Below are positions 23,391 through 33,591 of a DNA stretch of 34,361 nucleotides, in pieces. Numbering within the stretch: position 1 is the first letter of the stretch; every line of letters begins with the position of its first letter. The notes under the pieces are model-generated. The model was not told the origin of the DNA, made no database searches, and saw only the letters and a list, made by a program, of their open reading frames with translations. The stretch is taken from positions 1 to 34,361 of the forward strand of contig JAJOHG010000276.1 in assembly GCA_021029095.1 (NCBI GenBank), in the 5' to 3' direction. This DNA is from Phellopilus nigrolimitatus (taxonomy: Eukaryota > Basidiomycota > Agaricomycetes > Hymenochaetales > Hymenochaetaceae). A program made the translations under genes and the position numbers.

Positions 23391-26300
23391 CTACGCAGTC
23401 GGAGCAGGTGTAGGCAAGGGCTGAGTCTGGGGTAGAGGCTGAGGTTGGGGTTGGGGTGCTGGACTCTCAGTCTGACTCCGATCGTCGCCGAACAGATCAA
23501 GAAAACCCGCCTGGCGGGCTTTGTTGCCAGCTTTCTTCAGCACAAACTCTCGCAGGCCGGCTTTCAGGCCCGGTTGCTTGTCGACCAGCTCGCGAAGTGG
23601 GTCCTTCGGCAGCTGCAGCAGTGCTCCAAAGCTAGCTGGAGCAATTGTTTTTGCGCACCGAATAAAGCCCTCCCACAGAGGTGGGTTCGTCCAGATCTTC
23701 TTTGTAATGAGGCGAGAAAGGAGGGTCGTGGAGACGAAGCCAACCAAGGATTTGTAGGTCGTCACAGCTTGGATGACCTGTTGATACACGTCTTCAGAAA
23801 AAGGGCGGACACCACAGCTTAACTTAATGAAAGAACTCACAGTTCGCAGGAAGAGGACAGGAAGCACGGGCTCATCAACAATCTGTTGCATCACGACTGC
23901 CAGGATCTCTGAGCGGAAGACATCAGTCATCGAGAAGCAAATGCCGATCGCTTCGTTTAAAATTTTCATAGCACGTCAAAATCTCTTTCATCACAAACCC
24001 AGAGTACACCACGAACACACCTTCAATTGCGCTCTTCAGGCCTATCTCTTTCTCAGATTCGTGTAAAAGCACCATCAGCTCGGCTGGCGTGAGTAGCTCA
24101 CTTTGCCGCACACGCGGCAAGTTCGAGGTGACGCTGCCGAAAGTCTGCGGTGGCGTCGTCACAATCGACTCGAACACGCTTTTCACTAACTGTTTCGTCT
24201 CGGGCGTGTTATTTAGCATCGACACGATGCGCGGTAAGTGCCGAACGATGTCAGCCTACATACGTCCCCAGTCAGCCTTATCGTGAGATAAAGAGAATCG
24301 TTTCTCAATAAAAGACGTGCCTTATCCATCTCAGCAATGATGGGTATGAGGAACCGCGCATCGAGCTCGCGCTCCGACATAAGCTGTTTAACAAGTGTCA
24401 CAAGAGGAGGGCTTGGTCGCCCATTCTCCGTGAAGATTGTGAGTATGCGCAGTGCGAGGGACTCAGCGCCAGCAGGGAAATTGCGCATCAGGCTCTGCAG
24501 CTTTCCATGACTAGGACCGAGGGACCGGATGAGCGCAGTGATAAGGTCTTGGATGGCCCCTTGCACGGTGACGTCCATCTGACTATACGCATCGAAAATC
24601 CTGTTTGTTTTCATGATAGTGAGCGGTCTGCACCAACAAGCACAATGGGTATGTAGGGAATGCAACGAACTCGTCCAAGAATTCCGGGTGCTTAACACAC
24701 AATGCGAAGATCAGTTCCACGTGCTGTAAAATTTGTGCCCTCTGCGCGGGCAGCTCGACCTGCTCTGGAAGAAATTCGGTTTGTACTACTTCTTCCTGGG
24801 GCATCTCGCCATCCTCCATAGCGTCGTCACTATCTCCGCCGCCATTCGCCTGTCCATCAGTCTGTGCTTCATCTATCGGTCGTTTCTGCAGGCGGCGCAG
24901 TAACCGTAATGCAAAGTTTCTGACCATGTCGCCCATGGGCTGTACGTCAGGCACCCATCGTTTGACGGTGATAATCGCCGCTCCACGGGTGACTTTCTCT
25001 GTGGATAAAGTGTTGAGAAAACGGAAATTGATGGAATGGATTAACAGAAATACCCTGATGTGTAGTCAAATCGAGAAGTATCTTCATCGCTTGATATCGA
25101 AGTGGGACGCGTTGGGTCACGAATTCGCGCAAGGTCGTAAATCCAACTTGCATGCTTCATACATAAATCACTTAGACAATACCAGCTCCAGCCAGTGATG
25201 GAAACGTACCGATCTGGCTCCACACAGAGGTCTCTCAACATAAATAAGACATCTTCGGGAACAAGAGGAATGTCAAGAAGAAACCGAGCGAATGTTCGAT
25301 CCTTCGCATCTATTAAGGGTTCATAGACTGTGACAATTTTTTGTACCCATATGGGATAATTCTGATGCTTGATATTTGCAGAAAAAAGGTTAGCCTTGCT
25401 GTAAAGGACAAGATGTTCCTAAATACGTACCCAGTCTGGATTCCTGGCGCTCCTGAGCTTGTCATTATACCATTCCTCGTTCATCCAAATAATAGCTAGC
25501 CGTTCTCTAGTAGGAGACAGTAGTATGTTATTAGATTAGCCGGTGAATGAAGTTAAGAAGGCATGCCTTGCAGGAAAGTCTGTCATGATATAATCGAACA
25601 GGGTTTGTCTGATACGCTCTTGTCTTGAGATTGTGTCGACCTCCATCGAGTTCGTCTTATCCTCCTCATTTTGGACATCCCCATCCTCTGTCGGAGGGGT
25701 CAAGCGAGTGATCATCCGTACGAGGAGCAACATCCACAAGTCTTGCGAAGGAGCGCTTTGCACCAGCTGGTGAGAAGTCGACATTGCTTCACCTGTAGGT
25801 GTAAGATCGCTGCTAGTGTCCCATATGCGCGACATCGATGACCGTACGAGTGCTCTACGCTCTGATTCAGACACTTCCCGAGGCGGAGGCAATTTGAAAT
25901 CGGCAAATCTTAGGGCCTCATCGACGTCTATAAGCTCGACGCCTTCAGGAAGGTCAGGAGGTAGACCCTGATTCCGTGATAGCTAAATGAGTATGGTTAT
26001 TTATGGGTGTCATTTAATGAGCATTTTAAAGCACAATCACCTCATCATTGAGCTCATCAGGCTCATAGTCGATTTCTTCATCGTCAATATCCATTTGTAA
26101 AGGATCGACAGGCTCCATTTTCACAGCAGATTTCTCGACCGGAGGTGGAACAGATTTTATCTGCGTCTCCGCAGACGCTGAAGGCATTCGAAGTGCAGTC
26201 GATGGTGTCGGAGTCAGTCCGTTTGCTTGTTTGTAGGTCTGGGAACGCATTTCATGAGAAATGTTAAGTGAGAAATTTCAAACTGGCTTACATTCACGGC

Positions 26301-27726
26301 AGCAGCCAATGATTGCTCTGTCAAGACTTGCAAATTTGCAACGATGAGGTCCGTGACAAGAGTGTGCGGTAGGACAGTGAAATCGAAATTCGCTAAAACG
26401 CCTGATATACTTGTCGAGGGATGGTCGGTCTTCTGACGCTTTGCTTCGCCAGCTTCGTCGTTGAGCGCATTGATAGAACGCTTGCGACTCGCTTCCGCTG
26501 CTGCGGCAGCTTTCCGGTTCCGCTCATTCACAACTGCTTGCTCCATTCTGGCAGCTTGCTGCGCGAGAGCATCGTTGATTTGATGGGCGTATGTAGCACT
26601 GAGTTGAGGTGTGCTGGACAAGCTCTCGATAAATTTGCGCAAAACCGAAAAGGAACAACAGCGTACCGGGAAAAATGCATGAGAAGTATGCGAACGGCTT
26701 TCTCAACACTTTTTACTGTCGAGGCAGGAAAATTGTAAATTGCCCCGGGAGTCCAGCTAGCAAGAGCAGAGATAATCATATGCGCCTGTGACGGCCTCTG
26801 CTTGGCAAGTGAACTCCAGCTGTTCACCACGGCTGCCATCATGTCCGGGATTCTGGCCAATGACAAGTTAGATAAGCACATTCTTGTCGCAGAAGTACAA
26901 CATACGGCGTGGTATAGAAAATTGTGATGACACCTTCCATGAGTTTCTGTCCTTCAGCCTCAAGCTGCACGACAGGGATGAATGGGTGATCACCCGGGCA
27001 AAATGACAGGTTCGGGTCGTTCGGTTTCTGAAGCTAGGTACCAGGAAAACTACTATTGAGCTTTCATTTTCGGGTACAGAACATCTTGGCTCACCCTAGG
27101 GTCCGACACTCCGCGCGTCTGAACGAGAATGACCCGTTGCATGAACTTCAGGGCCGCAAGTTTGATTCCACTTGTAGCAGTAGGGGACCAAACCATCTCC
27201 AAAATCCGTGACTTGCAAGCTGAAAGAGTATCCCACATATTTCGAAGTGTGCGGTTTGTACATCTGGACGACCGAACTGAACATCATTGTCCAAGCAAAG
27301 TCTGAAAGAACTCACAAGAAGCGAAACAACAGAGGATAAATAGTCCCAAAGCATTGTATAGCAGTCTTGACCGTAGCAGGGTTTGGGTCATGTAGAATAC
27401 CAGCTAAAACATCCAAGGATTGACTAGCAACTAGAGTATAGTGAGGTGAAAGGCACAACGTGAATACTCGCAGGATACGCACGTTCCGTGCGTTTCTCAA
27501 TAGGCAGGTTCGCTCTGCTTATTCCGTAATGCAGGAGGTCAAGTGTCCACCGCTTTAGCAGCGAGTCCTGCGCGCCCGAGACACCTCTGATGAGGCTAGA
27601 GCAAAGGACTGGTATGTAATTTGAGTGTATTTCGAGATTTTCACGGAGGTTAGCAAGCAATTCTGCCTGTTCCTTGGAGTCTGCTGGTACGGAATATGCT
27701 GCCTGAAGAGCTTGCAATGGGTCCAT
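23391..27726 (-). CDS. PTA1: Symplekin / Pta1, mRNA 3'-end processing scaffold
   Basis: HEAT-repeat scaffold of the cleavage and polyadenylation factor. Sixteen exons (minus): 27726-27483, 27430-27316, 27263-27095, 27033-26906, 26852-26667, 26613-26292, 26238-26041, 25982-25567, 25506-25431, 25367-25210, 25154-25054, 24998-24671, 24600-24321, 24255-24021, 23950-23841, 23777-23391; 1150 aa. The N-terminal domain begins MDPLQALQAAYS and continues with helical repeats such as LWDTLSACKSRILEMVW-like and ALKFMQRVILVQTRG. The middle contains a charged NLS-like KRQK segment and acidic DIDDEEIDYEPDEL. The symplekin C-terminal signature is FSMTDVFRSEILAVVMQQIV, VDEPVLPVLFLRTVIQAVTT, YKSLVGFV and WEGFIRCAKTIAPASFGALL, ending in a Pro/Gln tail. 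Introns 25566-25507 and 24320-24256 begin with GC. The exon 10 start could be 25361 instead of 25367 (two residues). The frame stays open upstream to an ATG at 27891, but MDPLQALQ matches the family start. Confidence 0.92.
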
Positions 27727-27889
27727 TTCGCCTACAATCTCATCGGCACCGTTGGTCAACGTCAGTGCGCTGGTGCTGTTGCCGCAGTCGACGCGCTCAG
27801 AGCCCGGCGAGTCGACCGTGTCCGCTCGTGACGAAAAGCCGCTCCTTCCTATTTTGTCCTCACTTGCTCCTCGTCCCTCAACCGCCACC
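27727..27889. promoter_or_regulatory. Compact bidirectional promoter PTA1 / VMA10
   Basis: Only 163 bp separate the chosen PTA1 start (minus, 27726) from the VMA10 start (plus, 27890), so both transcripts should initiate in or around this interval. On the plus strand it ends in a C/T-rich run and the strong initiation context CGCCACCATGG. On the minus strand it remains an open frame of 55 codons in phase with PTA1. Confidence 0.6.
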
Positions 27890-28411
27890 ATGGTAAGTAC
27901 ATCGCAATAGATCAGTTTGTATACTCTAACAATGTGTTTACAGTCTTCTCCGAACCAGGGAATCCAAACATTGCTTCAGGCTGAGAAAGACGCAGAGAAA
28001 GTGATTCAGGAAGCTCGCAAATGTACGTGCATGTACTTCAAGTCGACGCCACGCGTATACTAATGGATAATATCCCCAGACCGCGTCCAGAAGCTCAAGG
28101 ATGCACGCTCAGAGGCAGACAAGGAGATTGAAGAGTATAGGACGTCGAAAGAAGCTGAGTTCAAGGAGTTCGACCTTTCAGTATGTATGCTTCGCTTTCC
28201 ATCTGCTATATTACTTATACGCGCCACACAGCGAGCGGGCACGACCCAGACCTCCCAGTCTACCATCGACAAAGAGACGGAAGTGAAGCTCGATGAGATT
28301 ACCAAGTTCTACGAGCAGAACAGGGACGAGGTGGTCAAGAAATTGCTCGACCGTGTCGTGCTCGTCAAGCCTGAATTGCATCGCAACTTGACGAAAATCG
28401 AGAGCCCCTGA
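27890..28411 (+). CDS. VMA10: V-type proton ATPase subunit G
   Basis: Peripheral-stalk subunit that pairs with subunit E to hold the V1 head on vacuolar and endosomal membranes. Four exons: 27890-27892 (ATG alone), 27944-28022, 28080-28180 and 28232-28411, giving 120 aa, as expected. The protein starts M-SSPNQGIQTLLQAEKDA and continues with VIQEARKYRVQKLKDARSEA and ADKEIEEYRTSKEAEFKEF, the conserved N-terminal helix, then a long charged helix ending in LLDRVVLVKPELHRNL. Introns are 51, 57 and 51 nt, all GT..AG, and the second has a TACTAAT branch motif. The Kozak context of the start-codon-only exon is near perfect. It is divergent from PTA1 and followed 168 bp later, on the same strand, by a CLC anion transporter gene. 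Confidence 0.96.
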
Positions 28412-28579
28412 TACCTGGATTTTCTATGGCTCTCACACCTCTTTGACTATCTTCGCATATACATTATCCTGCCCTTGCATGAAATTTGCCCTTGGAACTA
28501 CAGTAGTCTTCCGAACATGTACTTACGCATTCACGCATTTTATTTATAATAACTGTTCATCACACTGACTACCACCATC

Positions 28580-31500
28580 ATGGAACGCGACAGCGGTCGG
28601 TAAGCCTCTTGCACTGCAGGCATTGCTCGCTCAAAATGACCCAGCTCCTATAAAGTCACGATGACTTAAGCCTTTGGGATGATCCTTGGACCGGGACGTC
28701 AGAAACTCCGCGTGCAGAGGAGCAGTACGAGCTACGCGACGATCACGAGCTCCTGAACGCGTCCGGGTCGGTGCGTATGAGGGGAAAGAAACCAGTATAT
28801 TCAGACGGTAACACAATTGGCACGTCTCCTTGTATTAATTCATCGGTAAGCAATCATACTGACCGACCTGCAGACTGGCTGCACGAGGAAGCGGCGGAAC
28901 GTTCCCGACAACAGCACCTCCGATCACAGCGTGGTCTGCGCGGGCTGTTACTCCCTCTGCTAGAGTCGTCGCGCATCTGGATCATAGTCGTCGCCACTGG
29001 TATCGGAGTAGGTGTCACTGGTGCATGGCTTGATGTTCTTGTACGATGGTACGTAGCCACGGCAATCTCATGTTCTTGGCTGCTTGTCTTAACTCATATA
29101 TACAGGTTGAGTGACTTGAGAGAAGGTCGCTGCTCTTATGGATTTTTTTATAATCAAGTATCATGCTGCAGTGGCTTCAGTCGTACGTGTCTACTGCTCT
29201 GTGTGTCCTCCGCTAATCTTATGATCTTGCAGCCGGGGAGGTCTGTACCGAATGGTTAATCTGGAGCCAGTGGTTTGGAGTGAGGTCCATTCTCGGGCAA
29301 TCACTATTACATGCTTTCATCTATATAACTCTTGCAGTCAGTGCTATAAACTATCCTCTCGCTTTAACATACATTCAAAAATCGGTTTCGCAGGTCGTCT
29401 TTTCTAGCAGCGCTGCACTCCTAGTACTGACTTATGCACCTTAGTAAGTGATAATTCTACTTTCTACTGTTTTCCTTAATATATAACTTTTTGCGCCTGA
29501 AGTGCATTTCACACCGGGAGTAAGTTCGCAATTTCTGACTATGGTATCGTGACAATCACTTACTTTCTCGTGCAGTCCCAGAAATTAAAGCTGTACGCAA
29601 CAATTGCGCCAATAGCCCAGAAACCCAACTAAATATTTGTTCAGATCCTAGGCGGATACGTCTTCGACGAATTTCTTGGTCCTTGGACGCTTCTTATCAA
29701 GTCCCTCGGCCTGGTTCTCGCCGTTGCCTCCGGACTTTCTCTGGGAAAAGAAGTGAACGCTTTGCTCGTTTAATAGTTTCTTCGTTCACTTTCTCAAATG
29801 ATTTATGCAGGGTCCGCTAGTTCATGTATCGTGTTGCATGGCGTTCCTGGTTTCGAAGGTCTTTAGGAAGCACCTCCCGAACGAAGGTGGGATGCTCAAC
29901 TTCTCCAGCGAACTATCACCTAAAATAAGTCCCATGAGCAGCGCAAAAGCGGCGCCTTCTCGCCTCTGCTGCGGCAGCCGGGATCAGTGTGGCTTTTGGA
30001 AGCCCCCTGGGCGGCGTCCTGTTTGGCCTTGAAGAACTCGACACGTTTGCCAACGACACCGACGTCATGTGGCGAGGCTTTGTTACGTCCGTCATCGCTG
30101 CAGTATCTCTGCAGTACATCGATCCATTTGGGACCTCGAAATTGGTGCTTTTCGAGGTTACAAGTGTCAGCGACACCTGGCGAGCATTCGAACTTGTGAG
30201 CCTTCTTCGTCCCTGTTGCATCGAATGGGGCTCATTTTTGATAAAAGGTTCCCTGGCTATTTCTGAGCGTCGTTGGGGTAAGGTATCCTTGCCCTTCTCA
30301 TATATTGATCCCATTAACAAGGATATTCATGGATTCGGATAGGGCGTCCTTGGTTCGCTCTTGATAAAGCTCAATGTCATGGCTGCTGTATATCGACAAA
30401 GGAGTATTCTTCGTGATTACCCAATCTTGGAAGTTGTTGGTGCAACGGCTATTACAGGTTGTATAAGTTACTTGGTAGGTGCTTATGTTGAATCGAAAAT
30501 CTCGTGGAAGTTCAATGAACTGTTACAGATCGTGTTTTTGAGGTCAGTTATGATATATTCCAAGGCAAGGAACAGGGGTAACTCTGATGTGATATACCTG
30601 TAGAGTACAGACGTCAGAACTGGTAGCGAACCTCTTCCAGGACTGCGATCCTTCCAAGGGAGACTATCACGGTCTGTGCAAGTAAGCTTCAAACCTCAGC
30701 TCTATTGAACTCCTCATTTAAGATGAGCTATGCAGCCCAAATGCTCTCGTTGAGAGTATCTTCCTTCTTGTTCTTACTGCCGCGATCAAAATCGGACTCA
30801 CTGCATGGAGTTTCGGCATGATGGTGAGGCTGCACCTACAGGATGTCTGTCTTCCTCAATGTTGACGAACCAAACCAGGTCCCTGCTGGGATATTCTTGC
30901 CGACCATCGCAATAGGTGCCTGCCTTGGTCGAGCAGTGGGGCTATTCGTGTGCGTTCTCCGTTCCGGATGCTGCATTGCAGAAATCGAGAGCCAACCTGA
31001 GTATCATATAGACAGGGTATACACCGTGCGTACCCAGCGTTGTGGATTTTCTCCTCGTGCCCGCCAGACTCCACCATACAATGCGTGTCTCCTGGGTTCT
31101 ACGCTGTTATCGGTGCATCCGCAATGCTTGGTGGAGTTACAAGGATGACTAGTACGTTGTCTCTGAACACGCAAGCTTAGTATTTAACTCACGTTTTTAA
31201 GTCTCCCTCGTTGTCATCGTGTTTGAAGTAAAACTCACACATTTGTCTCGTTGCAAAAGCTGACTTCTGTAATGTCCAGCTTACAGGCGCGTTGTCTCAC
31301 GTTCTCCCTATTATGATATCTGTCATGGTTTCGAAATGGGTCGGGGACGCTTTTGGCAGAGAAGGTATCTACACGACGTGGATTGCTTTACGTCAGTATC
31401 CCTGGCTTCCCTATATCGAGTATAGGGATAATGGTGAAACTGCCGCCAACATCATGGTGCCCTCTGAGAGGCTTATCACTATCAATGCCCATAGATGCAC

Positions 31501-32120
31501 TCTCCAGGAGCTGTGTAAGTTACTGCTTAGGTAAATCGAGATTGCAATTATGCTGAAAGTTTCCTCGCAGCACACATAGTGGAAGAGCATGATTATCACG
31601 GTTACCCAGTCGTTGCGCCTGACAAGGAACTTCTTGGTTATATCACGAGGTCGAGACTGAAATCGACGATCGGTGATTCTTTTCATTCGGGGTTGTTTTA
31701 TTTATGCTCATCCCTTCAAAGATCCGTTACTTTCGAGCACGCCAGAGTCTTCATCTAGTCAAGTATACACCTTCGTCAAAAGAATGGCGGATTCCTTGAC
31801 CGTTGATTTGTCTGAGCTAGTCGATGAAGCCGCAATTCAGCTGCGGAAAGAAATTCCTCAGGAGCTGGTTGTCACTATGTTCCAGAAAATGGTGGGCTGA
31901 TTATTACGCATGATTACGTTCTTCCGCGCATACTGATTCCATTCAAAAGAACGTGCGATATGTTTTCTTCACGCGCTTTGGGGAACTAGACGGACTCGTC
32001 ACGAAGTCCGATATCGTATCTTTGATGACGTCACACGTTGCTTTCGCAGGCGCACTCTCTCGTGGTAAAAATCAGGAAAATCTGCGCTTACCAGTCGAAG
32101 TCGTTTGGGAGGCTAGATAG
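28580..32120 (+). CDS. CLC-family chloride channel/transporter with CBS domains
   Basis: Intracellular CLC, probably a Cl-/H+ exchanger that shunts charge for the V-ATPase in Golgi, endosome or vacuole. Twenty-three exons, 772 aa: 28580-28599, 28656-28819, 28874-29048, 29106-29182, 29233-29336, 29394-29443, 29503-29519, 29576-29592, 29645-29752, 29811-29886, 29942-30195, 30248-30277, 30343-30474, 30529-30542, 30604-30681, 30736-30823, 30879-30949, 31012-31151, 31202-31227, 31280-31514, 31571-31672, 31722-31891, 31950-32120. Motifs: HTGIPE (200-205) at the anion site, GKEGP with gating E244, FGLEE with E301 as proton-glutamate candidate, and [23 protein letters not shown] domains occupy the C-terminal ~200 residues (VTKSDIV near the end). 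The intron at 28820-28873 has a GC donor; splicing restores NTIDWLHE. Exons of 14, 17, 17 and 20 nt occur. Phases close throughout, so the gene is intact. Confidence 0.93.
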
Positions 32121-32332
32121 CATCCATGTTACTATGATTCAATGGACTTTTTCATATTTATCTGAATTTCTTTGCTTTTCTTTTGATCGTGGCCCCTTGG
32201 TGACTCAGTCGCCAAAACGAGCCAGGTGGCTGTAACTACCACCGCTTGACTACACAGTCGCGTCTGGCGCGTAGCCTATATTGGCTTCTGAATCATTCGT
32301 TGTCAATTGGTCCACGCTCCTCCTCTTCCTAG

Positions 32333-33591
32333 ATGTCTTATGAGAACGACGACGACGTTTACGCAAATGGAAACACGGGCTTTCTCGCTCCGTCACGGTC
32401 TGGTGCGCGCCGCACGTCGGGACATAGCGTCAAAGGCCGCAAATCCACAACGTCGCTGCGTGGAGGTTCCAGTCTGGCGCAAGCAATGGACTATGATACA
32501 GGTCCTGGGATGCACTCGCTTGCGCATGAACTCGCGGTCGCTCTTATGCCAGAGCCGAGCGCAGGGTCGAAGATGCTCCAGGAGGAGTTCGGCATCGAGT
32601 ATGACGAGGGCGCAGAAGGCATTGACGAGCAGACGGACTTTCCCAGCGACCACGGAGAATCACTTGCACAAGAACTCAACGGACATGCTGATGTCGCATT
32701 GGACGCTCACGTACCATCTTTCGAAGTTGAGCCACCTGTAGACGATCTCGCAGCGCACTTTGGGTCAGGTGCAGCACCCCGTAAGCGTCAGGCGAGGCAA
32801 CAGCCCGTCCAGGATCCCATGGACGTTCTTTCCAAGGATTTGCAATCTACCGACAAGTTCCTCGCGCAATTACGACAACTAGATGCGGACGCTGCCCACT
32901 CATCGTCTCAACCGTCTATCGAAAATTCGCTTCGGACGTGATTAGACATATCAACGAGACTGTGAGGGATAGGGAAGGTCAGGTCAGAGAGCTGCTGGAA
33001 TACGAGCGGGAATTCAGGAAAATTGCTGGAGATGTAAATGGGAACGAGGTGCTGGGACGGCTGGACGCTTTGGAGGAGGTAAATGGTTTATCAGACAAAG
33101 CAGGGTTGATGGATGCGACGCGGACGGTTGGCAAATCACTGGAAACTGTGAACGAGGATTCGCGAGATCATCAACATCCCACTTCAAATGACTGGGAAAT
33201 GAATCCGGATGACCCTCTTCTCGGAGACGACGACGCATTCGACGACGAGCCTGATTCGCCTTCACCTATGAAGGACTCGTTCATCGCCCCTCCTCCGGTC
33301 ACCGGCCCTCCAACGGTAACCAAAATGCTTCCCCACCTCGTTCATGTCCGAACCTTAACAACATCGTTGGCGACTTCATTGACCGCGATTTCGGAGCATG
33401 CTCAAGTTAATGGCGCGGCCAGCGCGGATGCAGGGAGGAAGATTCGAGCACTAAAGAACAAACTCGTTGGATGGCGGTCGGAGTCGGATAGCGCGGAGAG
33501 GAGTCGAATAAAGATCGAGCGGTGGGAAGCAGGTCTTCTAGACGATGACACTTCTGCTCCTGGTACGCCTCCGCGGCCCAAACGGCAGTAA
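32333..33591 (+). CDS. Conserved-looking hypothetical protein with apparent frameshift
   Basis: Name not recognised. The first frame (ATG 32333 to TGA 32939-32941, 202 aa) is acidic and Ser/Gly-rich and carries SLAHELAVALMPEPSAGSK and DPMDVLSKDLQSTDKFLAQL. The second frame, shifted by -1, continues directly with FASDVIRHINETVRDREGQV and RELLEYEREFRKIAGDVNGN, a helical region, then acidic linkers and a Lys/Arg-rich helix ending PPRPKRQ before TAA at 33589-33591. The two frames overlap around a run of four A (32922-32925); one extra A would join them without a stop. No intron of credible length fits the junction. Beyond the TAA the same frame goes on with VEEHLRAFELALAR, so the stop may also be secondary. 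This may be a sequencing error, a real lesion, or two separate products. Confidence 0.6.

Noticed and set aside
27727..27891. 55-residue N-terminal extension of PTA1
   Set aside because: The family N-terminus corresponds to MDPLQALQ at 27726; the extension would start inside the VMA10 start codon and looks like open promoter sequence. Kept as a finding, not in the model.
28771..29259. 162-codon continuous plus-strand frame at the CLC 5' end
   Set aside because: It is CLC exons 2 and 3 read through a 54-nt stop-free intron and into the next intron; the spliced form restores NTIDWLHE.
32912..32945. Mini-intron of about 32 nt explaining the frame change
   Set aside because: Far below the 50-75 nt range seen in all other introns here, and it would delete the FASDVIR residues that look conserved.
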